Below, piece by piece: positions 1-11,785 of a stretch of DNA of 64,000 nucleotides. Positions within the stretch are counted from its first letter, which is position 1; each line of letters starts with the position of its first letter. Below the pieces are notes generated by a model that was not told the origin of the DNA, searched no databases, and saw only the letters and a list, made by a program, of their open reading frames with translations. The translations under genes and the position numbers were made by a program. Origin of the DNA: Siphonodentalium dalli (taxonomy: Eukaryota; Mollusca; Scaphopoda; Gadilida; Siphonodentaliidae); the NCBI GenBank assembly GCA_032622095.1, contig CP136063.1, forward strand, positions 268,267,426 to 268,331,425. The letters run 5' to 3'.

Positions 1-1090
1 GTTGTTGGCAGAAATACATAATATTTTCAATACTTATAACTACATAAATAGTTTGTTTCACACAATCACAGAATAGTATGGGTTTAAATGGTTAATACGT
101 TTGGAACTATATCTTGTTATCTTCCAATTTTATGATTTACTTTGATATCGATTTTTAGATCGTACTAGTATCGATAAAAATCTGGTTGAAGCATTCAATC
201 GAATCTTATAGTTTCGGTTTGAACTTTGTGAATAGTGCATCCATCTTTCAGGCGAAAACACCGATATAAAATTGAAAATGGTCTCTACAGGTGCATTCAT
301 GCGGCTGGAATTCATTTTCTGGGCAAATATTTTAAATATTTTTTTAAAATTTGTAAACAAAACTTATTCATGCAATTTAATTCACGCTTTGTTTTAACTC
401 TTGCGCTTTAGTTTGATTTGTTTCCAATTATAATCAAATAGAGTGTATAGACCTGTTGGAAATACATTATAAACTGGCTCCTTTCCCTTGTAAATAACAA
501 AGTACATCAATGATTGTATGACGTTTAATCGTCGTTTATAGAAATACATGTAGGAGAATATTGCAGATCGACTGATTTGCGTTGGCATCTTGACAGCATT
601 TTACGACAATAATGCTTTAGGCCCACCGATCCTATGTGCAACATTCGTGCTCCCCAAAATTCAAAATTCAAGGGTCGTATTACTTAAAAATTGGTGACGT
701 CACAAAATCAGATATAGCCTATATACGACCCAAAGCGTCTTTGGTTCGTTATAAAGGTAGCCCTACACAATATTCCCAACTCTATTCCCAACTGCAAAAA
801 GGATTTTTAATGAATTATAAATTGTGCTAAATGTTATGCTACATAAAAGGAAAAAATGTCCGGGAATGGCTATTTTCGTCTGCAAAATCAAATTCTGCCA
901 TAAATGCAGTGTATTTATATCGGTCGACATTAATATGACAATAGTTGGCAAATAAAAAGGTCCCATTTATTGAAAATATATATGTAGCTTATAAGGAAAT
1001 TGTCAGTTATGATCAGTTATACTTCATACCATTATTCTAACAAATGTCAACCTGATAGAATTCCCACAATATCTTTAATATTGTCATGCC
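1..1090. other. AT-rich sequence without recognisable feature
   Basis: No supported gene or repeat was seen here. All open frames are under 80 codons and show no domain. A CRE-like TGACGTCA-type site (ggtgacgtcac) lies near 693-703, but nothing ties it to a transcription unit. Confidence 0.5.
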
Positions 1091-1099
1091 ATGGCCAAT

Positions 1100-1810
1100 T
1101 TAACACCAAGTGAACGGTCAGATTACCACGATAAAATCGTAAGTGGAAATATTTCCGTCGTAGGAAGTAACCGCGCAACTGTGCATGCTCACCTCAAAAT
1201 CGTAGGTAAAAAATAATATCATGCACTGTTTTATTTAAAAGCGAATTTGTGGCGTATCCTTGGTTACCCCCATTTGCGACGTAATCACTAATCAGTCATG
1301 TGTAGGTAAAAATTGTGGCCTGAAGGATCGCATGATAGTCAATCACATGCTTTACAAAAAAACTGTGATTTCATCATGTACGACATCGTAATCGTGTGAA
1401 CAAACTATCCACGATCTCGTCGATCCCGGTTTCTCCACTTAAGATTGTATCTTTCATCTGTACGTTCACTGAGTGAACATTCATGATTCATATGACTACG
1501 ATTCAATTGTAAGTGGACAGATTCCCATCTTGGGTAATAACCGATAGTTGGACTGTGCATGCTCACGACATGATCACGAGTTATATCAATGCATAATTGC
1601 AAAATTGTGACGTATCCTTGGTTACCTCCACTTGGTGAAATTTGCGTGTACGTAAAAAACGTACAAAGTAAATGGAAATATCATAGGATAGTTAATCACG
1701 TGGTTAACCACCGATATTAAATATACTCATCTGCGATGACATCGTAACAAACTATCCATGATTTTGTCAGGCCCGATTCCTCCACTTACGATTGAATTAT
1801 GTCTTCTGAC
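1100..1810. repeat. Two-copy direct tandem repeat, unit about 365 bp
   Basis: The segment around 1130-1440 recurs at about 1495-1800 in the same orientation. Shared landmarks, in order, are 'ctgtgcatgctcac' (near 1180 and 1552), 'tgcgtatccttggttacc'-like text (near 1250 and 1609), 'tagtcaatcacatg'-like text (near 1336 and 1689), 'catcgtaa...aactatcca' (near 1384 and 1741) and 'ctccactta' (near 1433 and 1790). The copies are diverged by substitutions and small indels, so the duplication is old. No coding content is seen. Confidence 0.7.
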
Positions 1811-2640
1811 ATCTGAATAGCCGAAAATGCTAATATTGTTGGAAGAATGAACTTTACACTTGGTTTTTGAATATGTTTGCAAATTATGAAGATACATGCA
1901 TCCATATCATATACATATATATGCAGCATACATGTACATGTATTTTTTCTTCAATTACAGAAATGCCAGATTCATTAGCCATGGTGGATGCGGCATCATG
2001 CCCTCTCATCTTCAACATCTGAAGATTGATTTCGTCCATGATTAGTCTAAACGTCGGTCCTGTCTAGCTAGACACGTGGCAATGAACAAATGACAGGTGA
2101 AATATTACTGGAAGTCTGTTCGCCAAAATACCAGTGGTGAGTTTATAATCTATAGCTACCATGCAGATCAATATTTGTACATTATCAGCAATACATGTAT
2201 ATACCGCTATCCTCAAAATTATGGACCTTAAAAATGGGGGGGGGGGGGGTACCTGGTAATGATCGCAGTATATACGAGCAGTATATGATATCCACCATGG
2301 TATCAAGTCGATTACTGTTGTGGAGCACCATGCGGTTATGATACACCAACAAATATCACACCAAAAGTTGAAAATTAAAACAGCCACATGGATCTTGTTC
2401 AATGAACTTATATATGCATGAATAAGATGAATCACTAAATTATCTTTTCATGCTTGTTTGTGTAATGCCAATCAATGCAGCCTGACAACATGGATGGGTG
2501 GAGTTTATAAATTGACAGCCGAAACAATGTTGGCAACTTCAAAGTTCATTATGTGCTACATTTAACCCCCGTATATACAATACAATTTTCTATCAGCGTT
2601 CCAATGTCCTACATGTATATTTGGAGTACTATATACATGT
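1811..2640. other. Unassigned non-coding sequence
   Basis: No supported gene. The stretch contains ATGTA-rich text and a G run near 2237-2250. A 123-codon minus-strand frame crosses the G run but has low-complexity composition and no recognisable domain, so it is not annotated as a gene. Confidence 0.4.
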
Positions 2641-2905
2641 ACATGTAACGAAGGCCATCCGTTCCACAGATATGAGGAAAAACACTGCATTTTATTTTCA
2701 TGCATGCGAAACATGACAACATGCATATGGGGTGTAACATGACAACCTGCATATGGGGTGTAACTGCGGTATATGCAGCGTTGAAACTGTACTAGTAACC
2801 ATAATGAGGTGTTGGAGGTTACTGTGCTTTATATCTTTAATACTGCAGTATTAATGGGGGGGGGGCACTATACTAAGAGGTGGCCAATTACTTTGAGTAT
2901 ACATG
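2641..2905 (-). mobile_element. MITE fragment with AAAGTAATTGRCCA-type end
   Basis: The right end reads 'tggccaattactttgagtatac' (about 2881-2903), matching the terminal motif of the MITEs at 11443-11785 and 12141-12525. The interior is the reverse complement of 18147-18345: 'aacgaaggccatccgttcc' near 2647 answers 'ggaatggatggccttcgtt' near 18323. It is therefore a second copy of that element. No opposite end is recognised, so it is probably a truncated non-autonomous DNA transposon. Confidence 0.6.
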
Positions 2906-3039
2906 TAGCTATACCTCACACATGGAACAGGGCTTGACTTATTCTTAGGTACATGGAAAAATAGGTACGCGGAGCAATACATAACACCTAGTCTGCTTAG
3001 TATATTTTCCATAAATATCAACCGATTGTGTGCAGTGTT

Positions 3040-3175
3040 GAAGCGGTAACCTTTCTAGTACTGCTGTGTTAGATGTTTCTGGTGTGAGACCACACAAGCC
3101 ATATTTCTTAATAAATCCTGAAAAATTACCCACAATCCTGAGGTTAAGTGGTTACTTACTTTGGGCATTACTGTA
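3040..3175 (+). mobile_element. Right half of a palindromic Tc1/mariner-like MITE
   Basis: The text 'taaatcctgaaaaattaccca' followed by 'taagtggt', 'tactttgggcattactgta' ends at 3175. This is the right half of the complete MITE at 16173-16360, including the terminal ACTG next to TA. The left half is missing or too diverged to recognise, so this copy is truncated. Confidence 0.6.
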
Positions 3176-3504
3176 ATTCCCTGACATTCCCCCAATATAT
3201 GACTAAAAGAAAATTCACCCTTTTGATATCGTTTGACCATGAAATGGCCCGAAAAAGATGTTTTATGAGATTTACGTTTGTTTTTTATTTAATTTTGTTT
3301 GTTCAAGTAACATATCAAATGAGTGAAATTTTATTTTAGTCATTCATGTGAGTATCGTGAGTGGGGAGATATTTAAGCGGAGGTATCCTGTTACACCGGT
3401 ATATGCTACTAGTACATGTACATAAGTAATATGATCGTACGTGGCACGTAATGGAGCAACCACCAAGTTGATCATTAAGTTCAACGTTACAATAATTATA
3501 TGAT

Positions 3505-4045
3505 GTACCATACAGGGTACTGCATGTGTTACACCACTCGGAGAAATGGCTGTGTCGTCACACAAATACCATGCTAGAACTTGGATTAATATATTCGTAA
3601 TCGTATATAGTCACCAATAGCCGGGTTACTACCGTAGTAACGGACATTGCCCATCTAGTGAACTATTCAAACCCAGCATTGAAATCATGGTTATGATCAG
3701 TCCAAACATATGAGTAAAGTTCGAACATAAGATAATAATAGCTGAGAACCTGGTGCGAATTTAACTGTGGTGGGGCCTCAAGCATATCTACCCCTGCACG
3801 TCAGAAAAGAAAAGTAGCTTGAGGATGGAAGTGAACCATCATCCCACAGTGAAATCAACCAGGCCTGTTTGGGTTTGAATAGTTCAATAGACAGGCAATG
3901 TCAGGTACTACGGTAGTAACCCGGCTATTGGTGACTATATACGATTACGAATATATCAATTCAAGTTCTAACATGGTATTTTAGTGTGATGACACAGACA
4001 TTTCTCCGAGTGGTGTAGCACATGTAGTACCCTGTATGTATATAT
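3505..4045. repeat. Fold-back element, arms about 175 bp
   Basis: The left arm (about 3508-3680) and right arm (about 3868-4042) are reverse complements: 'ccatacagggtac' near 3508 answers 'gtaccctgtatg' near 4028, 'gtagtaacccggctattgg' near 3912 answers its complement near 3617, and 'gggtttgaatagttca' near 3870 answers its complement near 3662. The spacer is about 190 bp without coding content. Arms this long with no ORF indicate a non-autonomous fold-back or MITE-type DNA element. I could not define a target-site duplication. Confidence 0.75.
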
Positions 4046-4119
4046 ACATATATATATATCACAGCAGAAGTTTCCTTAGAATTAATGGATGGAAATGGAA
4101 TGCCTCTAATATTTGTATT

Positions 4120-4560
4120 ATTTGAGTCGGACATAGATTACCTTAGCTGCAGGCAATCAATGCAATACGTGTAAACTATGTAGAAAAAGAAATTATTGAA
4201 TAAAGGGTAGTGAATATGATGCGTCACTTTAATATTTGAGTCGGACATAGCTTACCTTACCTGAAGGCAATCAATGCAATAAGTGATGTAGAAACAGAAA
4301 TTATTGAATGAAGTGTAATGAATATGAAGCGTCATTTTAATGCAATATCGATTGGGAGGAAGAGAAATGTCACTTTAATAGTTAACAATGATATACATAT
4401 ATATATAATTATAGATTATTCCCATTGAAGACGATCAATGCAATGACCAGTGTAGAAATGGAAAAAAAATGTTGCCTGAATGAATCGATGTGTGAACATA
4501 AAGTCTCACTTTAATGAAATGTTGAGATGATGGAATCAACGAGGAATTTGCAATTTCTGT
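4120..4560. repeat. Short tandem repeat, unit about 110 bp, 3-4 decayed copies
   Basis: The phrases 'tttgagtcggacatag' (4122 and 4232), 'ggcaatcaatgcaata' (4151 and 4265), 'agaaattattgaat' (4188 and 4297) and 'gcgtcac/attttaat' recur at about 110-bp spacing. A third and fourth more diverged unit follow ('gacgatcaatgcaatgacc' near 4429, 'gtctcactttaatg' near 4502). No gene is present. Confidence 0.65.
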
Positions 4561-4744
4561 AATGATGAAATTGGTTCACATACCGGTATACATGTATATG
4601 CAGCTGAAAATGTGAATTGACTGAAATGTAATTATGAAAGTGTCAATGACACTGTACCGGTAGCTCAATGAGGAAAGGGAATAATTTCATGTGTTACAGT
4701 TAATGGAGCGATTAGGAATGTGGAAAGTTGAAAGGCCTAGTTAT

Positions 4745-6275
4745 GCAAAGATTAAAATCCAAGATGGCCGCGACAACCATCGTTTTTTTGCCAAATGACA
4801 CAAAAAAGACTCCTTCCTATTTACATGTCATTGTTAACATCCTTCACAAATTTCATGATGATCCGACAAAAGATACGACCTGTAGCCCGTGTCAAAGGAT
4901 TTAGTCATGTAAAGAGTAAAATACAAGATGGCTGCTGGCGACCAGGTTTCTTGGTTGAATTCAAAATGATCCTTTTCCCATCTACATGTAATTGTTAACA
5001 TCCATTACAAATCTCATGATGATTGGACCAAAGATTCGACTTGTAAAGAGTATAATCCAAGATGGCTGCTGGCGGCCATGTTTTTGGTCGAACAACCCCA
5101 AAATTACTCATTTCCCATCTACATGTCCATTTTAACATCCATGGCAAATTTAATAATGATCAGACAAAAGATACGACCTGTGGCCCGTGCTAATGGATTG
5201 AATTTTGAAATCCAAGATGACCGCTGCCGGCCATGTTTTCTGGCCAAATGACCCCAAAATGACTCACTCTCATCCACATGTCAACATCAACATTCATGAC
5301 AAATTTCATAATGATCTGACCAAAGTAAGGACCTGTAGCCTGTGCCAAAGGATTTAGTCATGCAAAGATGGCTGCTGGTGGCAATGTTTTTTGGTCAAAC
5401 TACCCCAAAATGACTCGTTCACATCTACATGTCATCTACCGGTACATGTCAATAGCGATGACAAATATCATAATGATATGACCAAATGTACAACCTAGAG
5501 CCTGTGCTGAAGGATTTAGTCAAGCAAAGAGTAAAATCCAAGATGTATGTTGGCCGAATGACCACAAAACAGCTCGTTCCCATCTACATGTCATTGTTAA
5601 CACCAATGACAAATTTCATGAAGATCCGACCAAAGCTACGACCTGTAGCCCGCGCCAGAGGATTTAGTCATGCAAAGAGTAAAATCCAAGATGGCTGCTG
5701 GTGGCCATGTTTTTTTGGCCGAACGACCCCAAAATGGCTCGTTCCCATCTGCCTGTCATTATTAACATCCATGACAAATTTCATGATAATCAGACGAACA
5801 GTATGACCTGTAGACCACGCGAATCGATTTAATTTTGAAATCCAAGATGGCTGCCAGCGGCCATGTTTTTTGTCCGAATGACCCCAAAAGGATTCTTTCC
5901 AATCTACATGTCATTGTTAACATCCATGACAAATTTCATGAAGATCCTACCAAAGCTACGACCTGTAGCCCGCGCCAAAGGATTTAGTCATGCAAAGAGT
6001 AAAATCAAAGATGGCTGCTGGCAGCCATGTTTTTTGGTGGAACAACCACAAAATGACTCGTTAACATCCATGATAAATTTCATGATGATCAGACAAACAG
6101 TAAGACATGTAGACCGCGCCAATCGATTTAATTTTGAAATCCAAGATGGCTGTCAGTCGCCATGTTTTTTGGCCAATGACCCAAAATGACCTGTTCCCAT
6201 CTACATGTCAATGTCAACATTCATGACAAATTTGATAAAGATCAGACCAAAGGTACGACCTGTAGCCCGCGCCAA
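4745..6275 (+). repeat. Tandem array, unit about 153 bp ('caagatggctgctggcgg')
   Basis: Ten units are visible, each with 'caagatggcNgc', 'ccatgttttttggcc', 'tctacatgtca', 'catgacaaatttcatgaagat' and 'acgacctgtagcccgcgcc'. Anchors at 4759, 4925, 5059, 5212, 5364, 5537, 5690, 5842, 6006 and 6142 give a mean spacing near 153 bp. The apparent open frames (60-108 codons) are frames through the repeat and repeat one another, so they are not genes. The same array, interrupted by a LINE, recurs at about 50470-51145. Confidence 0.9.
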
Positions 6276-6823
6276 AGGAAATTGTTGACGGACACACACA
6301 CGCACACATGGACGTCGTTGAGCTAATAATGAATATGTGATGTGTCGCTTTTAATGAATTGGCAATGACAGCAGTATGGAAACGGTCACTGCGGTGGAGT
6401 TACGATACATGCCGTTAGGTTATGATACATGGTCTACAGTCCTACAGGTATTAGCGGGTTGTCACACCAGACGTTGAAGAAAATTATGATATATGTCCAT
6501 GAGGATCTTTTTAAAGATTGGGAAAGTGTTGGCGCTGGGTATAGCTGTTAAAACATCCGTTAAAACCGCCATAAACAGAATTAATATTATAAACAAACCT
6601 TGTTCTTATACCAATCATAAATACATGTATCACATTAATTTCAGCATGTTGTTATGTTAGTGCTTTGTGTTACATTGTATGTAAGCAAACGTCATCTTAT
6701 GTAAACAAACAGTACATCTACATGTATGTAAAAAGTATGCGATAAGCAAAACACTCAACACCGAGTAGACCCCCACTGCATATACATGTATATGAAATTT
6801 TGTTAGAAATACCACCGTTATTT

Positions 6824-7765
6824 CATGCCTTTAGATTAGGCTAATTTGGGGACATTTTGGGGGACAGAGGTGATAGGTTTGAGTGGGGGGGGGGTACCCC
6901 CTTGTGACTATTGGGGGTACTTTTTAACGTAAACCTAAAATGGGGGCTGTTTGGTTGTTCTGAAGCATATGAAAGGTGAAAGAAATGAACCAATGGCCCC
7001 CATACCATTTCCTGGCAACTTGGGCTTATATCAGCATTCAGCAAGTTATGTTACATGTACCCTTATATTTTCAAGTTTTGTAGGTCACAATTTATTGAAT
7101 ATTGGGAATATTGGATCATTTGACATCAACAAAGCCATTTTATAGATGTACGGTGCTTGAAAGTTCACCAAGCAGTTCACCAACACACTGATCATGGGTA
7201 TTTCCAATTTAATTTAATCCAAGTTAAATCGCATAATCAAAGTAATTAATGGCTGAACATCACCAACTTCAACTGTGGAATCTGACCCAATGCCTCCCAT
7301 ACAGAGAGGCCTAAGCTGAATGAGGTTCCCAGAGGGTGAATTTGGTGATGCTAGCCCTCTGGGGACCTCATTCCGCAAATGTCAGCCACACTAAATTCAG
7401 ACTTGGGGACCGCCCACCTCTAGTTCTATTGAGAATCATATATTAACCCTTCATTTACTAAATGCTTATTGACAAGTAGATGTTGTGGGAAGTGTTCAGA
7501 TAAAGTCGTTTGTTGAACTTTTCTGAACATTTCCAACCAATTAATAGATATCCTTCTACACATGTACATGTATGTATTATCTGTTAGTCTGTTGTCATCT
7601 GCTTGCATTTCCTGAACACCCCTCTGAATGAATAATAGATCATTCAAATAAATTCTTTTTTACTTGGTGGGAGAATCCATTTAGTAAAGAAACGGTTATA
7701 TCAAATTTTCGCTACGATAAGGCAGCAATGATTCATAGCCCCTACAATTCAGTGGAATCATGAAC
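6824..7765. mobile_element. 942-bp insertion present in copy I, absent from copy II
   Basis: Copy I reads 'ccaccgTTATTTcatgcc...atgaacTTATTTacaacat', whereas copy II (about 54590-54605) reads 'ccaccaTTATTTacaacat' with nothing between. The repeated TTATTT (6818-6823 and 7766-7771) is a plausible short target duplication. The insert has a G10 run near 6885 and no recognised ORF or inverted ends, so the class is unknown; a deletion from copy II is the alternative. Confidence 0.55.
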
Positions 7766-8087
7766 TTATTTACAACATACCGCATTACCGGTATAGCCAT
7801 TTAATAAGCTAAATCTCCGATTTTGGTGTTGAATGGGTCACCATGAATCACTCTCAACCTAATCAATCACCACGGTGTTTTGCTTATCGCTCACTATTTA
7901 CATGCTGTATATATACAAACGCTCTGCTCACACAAAGTGTTTTGCGGAAAATAACGCATTCTTAATATGATAATTATTCTACATGTATACTATTAGGATA
8001 TTATTGAGGAAACTTTCATAATTTGGTAACTGTTATTTCTAAATTATTACTTATTACATGTACATATGTACATGTACACATACATGT

Positions 8088-8713
8088 ATACCGGCAGACT
8101 TTCATTTTTAGAAAATGTAGGCGCGCAGAGTCCCGCTCGCTGGGTTTTGGCCAGGCGCGCGGTTTCTATCAAGATAAAATAAACAGCGGAAATACATTCA
8201 TAAATGCCGCGTAAATTGAATTTGTTTACTCACGATCGATGTCCAGTGAATCTCTTTGATGGTTTAACACTGCTTAATCCACTATCCATAAGCACAAGTG
8301 AATGTTACACACTATGTTTTATATTCTACATGCTCCTATATTAAATGTAATTCATAATAATTAATAAGGAATCAATTTAATACTCAGATTCCAAGCTCAC
8401 AGAATAAATATCAACATCTCCCAGCCACGTGGTCTCGATTTGATTTTCGAGGAATTTATGTGACGTCATAAGCCATACCGGTACATAGAAATGTATTTTT
8501 AGCTTCGAATCATTCAGTCTCAGACAGATAGTGCATTTGACACGTCACACCGTGTGACCTCGTCTGGGTAGACACTGATAATAGCGTTATCAGGTTCGCT
8601 CTCTGTATTTGGCCTAGGTGCACAATCGATCGCTCGCTGGTTTTCAGTTTTAGCCGTGCGATGGTGCGCAAGAGCGATCGCGCGTCTCAAAAATGAAAGT
8701 CTGTACCGGTACA
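8088..8713. mobile_element. Inverted-repeat element X, copy 1 (TIR ACCGGYAGACTTTCATTTTT)
   Basis: The left end 'taccggcagactttcattttt' (about 8090) and right end 'aaaaatgaaagtctgtaccgg' (about 8688-8708) are inverted repeats. The interior includes 'cccgctcgctgggttttggcc', 'ccacgtggtctcgatttg', 'gtgacgtcataagcc' and 'ggcctaggtgcac'. A second copy in opposite orientation lies at about 11113-12560. Copy II of the large repeat lacks it, which supports mobility. There is no ORF above 64 codons, so it is non-autonomous. Confidence 0.65.
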
Positions 8714-9046
8714 CTTATCTGATGTGCCTGACTTCATCCGGGCTCTTTAGGGAACAACGTTGCCAACCGGTATACATGTACAATGTATAAGTATATATCG
8801 AGGTCGCAGTCAAGGACACAGTCGCATATGAAATTGGACCCACCCATATAGTTCCCGGGATCAAAGTAGGCCTTTGGTACATTAATACCAAATTTTAGTC
8901 CGATCAGTCGTGCAGTTTTCAAGTCTATAACACACAGAGACAGAAGTTCTATGTACCTACATGTATATGAGCGAGGTCATGGTCAAGGACATGGTCACTC
9001 ATGAAATTGGACCCGCCCATTTCCGGGATCAAAGTAGACATACAAT

Positions 9047-9412
9047 ACATGTACCCCGCTGGACTAAACAAGTATCCATTGGCACCGATGTATATGCTGT
9101 TCGGCTGCGGTGTCAGAGTTTGTAACTGCAGTTGAGCACCGCAGCCGAACGGCAAGTACATTGCGGCCAAACGGCAAGTTCACTGCGGCCGAAAGGCAAC
9201 TACCCTTACGGTCGAATAGCATGTACACCGTGGTTAGATTTCTGGTTTGTATTGTCTTTTTTCAGTTTGATGAAAGTACACCGTGGCAAATACACCATGC
9301 CGAATGGCAATTACATCACGACCCAACTGTTAGCCGGTGGTGCCGCGGTGTAGTTGAATTTCAGCTGCGGTGGCAATGCTAACCGCACCGCAGTTAAGTG
9401 GTCCCACACACA
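9047..9412. repeat. GC-rich element built of ~28-bp 'cggccgaacggcaagtacac' units
   Basis: It begins 'gtaccccgctggactaaacaag', which resembles the TIR of the complete element at 12602-12985, and holds repeated 'cgNacggcaaNtacaNNgcgg' motifs. It ends near 'ccgcagttaagtggtccc'. Homologues lie at 55318-55678 and 56100-56235. The reading frames through it (73-90 codons) are low-complexity repeats, not genes. Confidence 0.6.
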
Positions 9413-9890
9413 GACAGAATTTCCGAAAAACAACCGATGAACAAATGACCGATGATGAAAAACAACTAACGAAAAAACACACCGGCTGACGAATGGTGGC
9501 AAATGACAGATAAATGGCGAGGATGACGATGGCAAATGGCAACAAACAACAACGAAGAAAAATACTGACTGATGACAAAAAAATGACTGATGACGAAAAA
9601 CAAATGGCCAACGACTAACACGATGTCGAACAATCGATGACGAAAAATTACTGATGACGAAAAACAAACAACCAAAGATGAACACGATGTCGAATGATCG
9701 ATGACGAAAAATGTCTTGATGACAAACACATCGACCCAGGCCTGCAGGTTTCAAAATTATGTGTAACCAACAATAAACACGACGACAAACTACCAAGGAC
9801 GAAAAACGACAACCAAACACGAATGACGACAAACACACTGACTGTGACACTGATGACCAACGAATGACCACGACAAATTGTCAAATGATC
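9413..9890. repeat. Low-complexity 'gatgacgaaaaacaaac' repeat
   Basis: Imperfect direct repetition of GATGACGAAAAAC-type motifs runs through this stretch and again at 55680-56010 and 56240-56395. Its bias leaves long minus-strand frames open (up to 186 codons, with Phe, Ser, Val, Cys and His). Their composition is that of the repeat and several frames overlap, so no protein is inferred. Confidence 0.7.
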
Positions 9891-10439
9891 AAAAATGATT
9901 AAATGAAATAATAATCAAAATTTAATTTTTAATTTAAAGCAAACAGACCTACCGTTAAAAAAATCTTGGATTTGGAGAAAAATACCGCCAGGAGCACGCA
10001 TTGTGCTGTTGTGTTCACAACTCCACAAGAATCCTCATCAGATATCAATTCCTTGAACTTAAGTTGAAGATGGTAACTAGGAAACATACTACAATTTTAG
10101 TATCACAATTTACAATATACACGTAACACAGAATTCGTTCTTTCATTTTTTTTATCTTTCTTTGAACTTCAAACTTTTTGGTTGATTGAATGATTCTGGA
10201 ATCTTGATCATTGTTGTCTGTAACAGTTTACAGTGAAGCCTAACGCAGTAACTGTCGATTGTCACGAAATCAAGCGATTAATTAATCTACGTATATACAC
10301 TCGTACATTTGTGAAAATTGTTTGCCATGAAGCGAAGGTGAAGGCCTTATCGGTCTATGGGATATACGGAAGTAATTTCCGATCAAGTAACTGCCGTAAG
10401 CCGGATGACACTGACAGGACGGTCGCTTGACGGGGGGTA

Positions 10440-10790
10440 ATTAATTATTATGCTAATGATATACCAATGATTTTTATCAGATGAAAAGGCTGTAATTAAT
10501 CCTCAGAAAGAACTGAATAGGCTAAACTTGAAAGTCGGGTACATTCTAGAATCTGGGAATGAATTTGATCAGTTGTTGTTGTTGTCTGCATATTCCTCCG
10601 TTATATTGGAGCACCCTGTAGTTTCTGCTGGATTCTGCGCAGTCACCACCCGGAAGTCACATGTTAAATTCACAAATAAACGTACACGGTAATTTCTCTC
10701 ATGGTATATAGAAATATATAAAAATTATATGACGTCATAATTCACATGCATTTAGGTATAAACACCCACTGGGGTGGTTGCTACTAGTAC
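10440..10790 (+). repeat. Right-terminal segment of the composite repeat, copy I
   Basis: Collinear with 56685-57020 and partly with 13620-14030: 'ggctgtaattaatcctc', 'ttgttgttgtctgcatattcctc', 'gctggattctgcgcagt', 'cggaagtcac', 'gtatatagaaatata' and 'cacccactggggtggttgcta'. The common end carries the small inverted repeat CACCC-actg-GGGTG a few bases before the junction. A hairpin near the 3' end recalls Helitron-like elements, but no CTRR terminus or Rep/helicase is seen, so that class is only a possibility. Confidence 0.6.
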
Positions 10791-10824
10791 TCGGCCGTGG
10801 TAGCACCTGGACCCGACAGGAATG

Positions 10825-10880
10825 ATTAACAGCCCGAGGGCCTATTTATAGACCCGAGACGGAGTTAATCATTCCTGGAG
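10825..10880. repeat. Imperfect hairpin (caggaatgattaac / gttaatcattcctg)
   Basis: The 14-bp arms 'caggaatgattaac' (about 10828) and 'gttaatcattcctg' (about 10864) are perfectly inverted around 'agcccgagggcctatttatagacccgagacgga'. It lies just beyond the end of the composite repeat. No downstream gene suggests a terminator role; it may be part of another small fold-back element. Confidence 0.5.
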
Positions 10881-11442
10881 GGCTGTAAAGAAACCAAGGT
10901 GCCCGACAAAATCATGCTATTACTATTATTACCACACCGTCCTGGTGTGAGCATGCGTTAATGAAAACAAAGCTTAGCGCTCGCTTCTGTTCAACTTCAC
11001 CTTAAAATCATGGAATCATGACGTGTGGGTAAAATAATGTTCATCTAATAAAGAACGCCCTCTAAAGTGGTAAAAATATTAAGTAATAGTGTTAACGTTG
11101 GAATCAACAGAAAGATCAGACTTTAATTTTTGAGGCGCGCGATCGCTCTTGCGCATCATCGCGCAGCTAAAATTGAAAACCAGTGAGCGATCAATTGCGC
11201 ACCTAGGCCAAATATGGAGAGCGTACAAGTATAAAGAAACAGCTTGAATGTTGTAGCAAAATATCAAATGAATTCTCCAAAACCAACATTCATTGTCGGC
11301 ATTCATCAAAAGGTGATCCCTCGTGCCACGATTATTGGCAGTTTAAGTTTTTTGACGTCACACGATGTGAAGTGTCAAATGCACTATCTGTCTGAGACTG
11401 AATGATTCGAAGCTAAAAATACATTTGAACGATTTCTATGTA

Positions 11443-11785
11443 CCGCTATACTTAAAGTAATTGACCACCAATAACGTGGTGTCACCCCGTTAATATGGCG
11501 GTACTATACCGCGGTATCCTCCAATACCGCGGTACTGATACCGCTTGTTAACGTGAACAATATGTGTGAGCAAATACCTCCCCTCAAAGAGTTCCATGAA
11601 AATCACTGCGGTATTCAACAAAATTAATGCGGTGCCCGCTAAAAGACCGCGGTATCATTATCGCCCAATACCGTAACTCCACCGCCATGACCGTCTCGAT
11701 ACCGCTACCGTTTATTACCGGTATCACCGCGGTCATGACCGGGGTATCACCCCGTTTTTCTGGTCAATTACTTTGAGAATAGCGG
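11443..11785. mobile_element. Tc1/mariner-like MITE, ends CCGCTAT..ATAGCGG, flanked by TA
   Basis: The ends are 'TA-CCGCTATacttaaagtaattgacc' and 'ggtcaattactttgagaATAGCGG-TA'. The 343-bp interior is rich in 'taccgcggta' motifs and has no ORF. TA on both sides and long matching ends fit a non-autonomous Tc1/mariner-type element. In element X copy 1 (8476-8483) the same place reads TACCGGTA, without the MITE. Confidence 0.75.

Larger units (their letters stand above)
4745..10790 (+). repeat. Large composite repeat, copy I
   Basis: From the 153-bp array through 'tgttgacggacacacacacgc' (6281), 'cgcattaccggtatagcc' (7781), 'tacatgtaccccgctgga' (9047), the GACGAAAAAC-rich stretch (9410-9880) and 'ggtggttgcta' (10780), this region is collinear with 50470-57020. 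The copies differ by discrete blocks: 6824-7765, about 7985-8720 and about 10100-10385 occur only here, while others occur only in copy II. The right edge ends at 'GGTGGTTGCTA' in three copies, after which sequence is unrelated. It could be a segmental duplication or a large non-autonomous transposon; no transposase is seen. Confidence 0.75.

Noticed and set aside
5486-6189. 106- and 108-codon plus-strand ORFs
   Set aside because: Both are frames through the ~153-bp tandem array, sharing the peptide text KLRPVARAxGFSHAKSKI with each other and with 50326-50586.
9311-9884. 186-codon minus-strand ORF and overlapping frames (also 55604-56041)
   Set aside because: Low-complexity Phe/Ser/Val/His text from the GACGAAAAAC repeat; several frames are open at once because the repeat lacks TAA, TAG and TGA complements.
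10440-10790. Firm Helitron call for the composite repeat
   Set aside because: Only a short hairpin near the end supports it. The end is GCTA rather than CTRR, insertion between A and T could not be shown, and no Rep/helicase is present.
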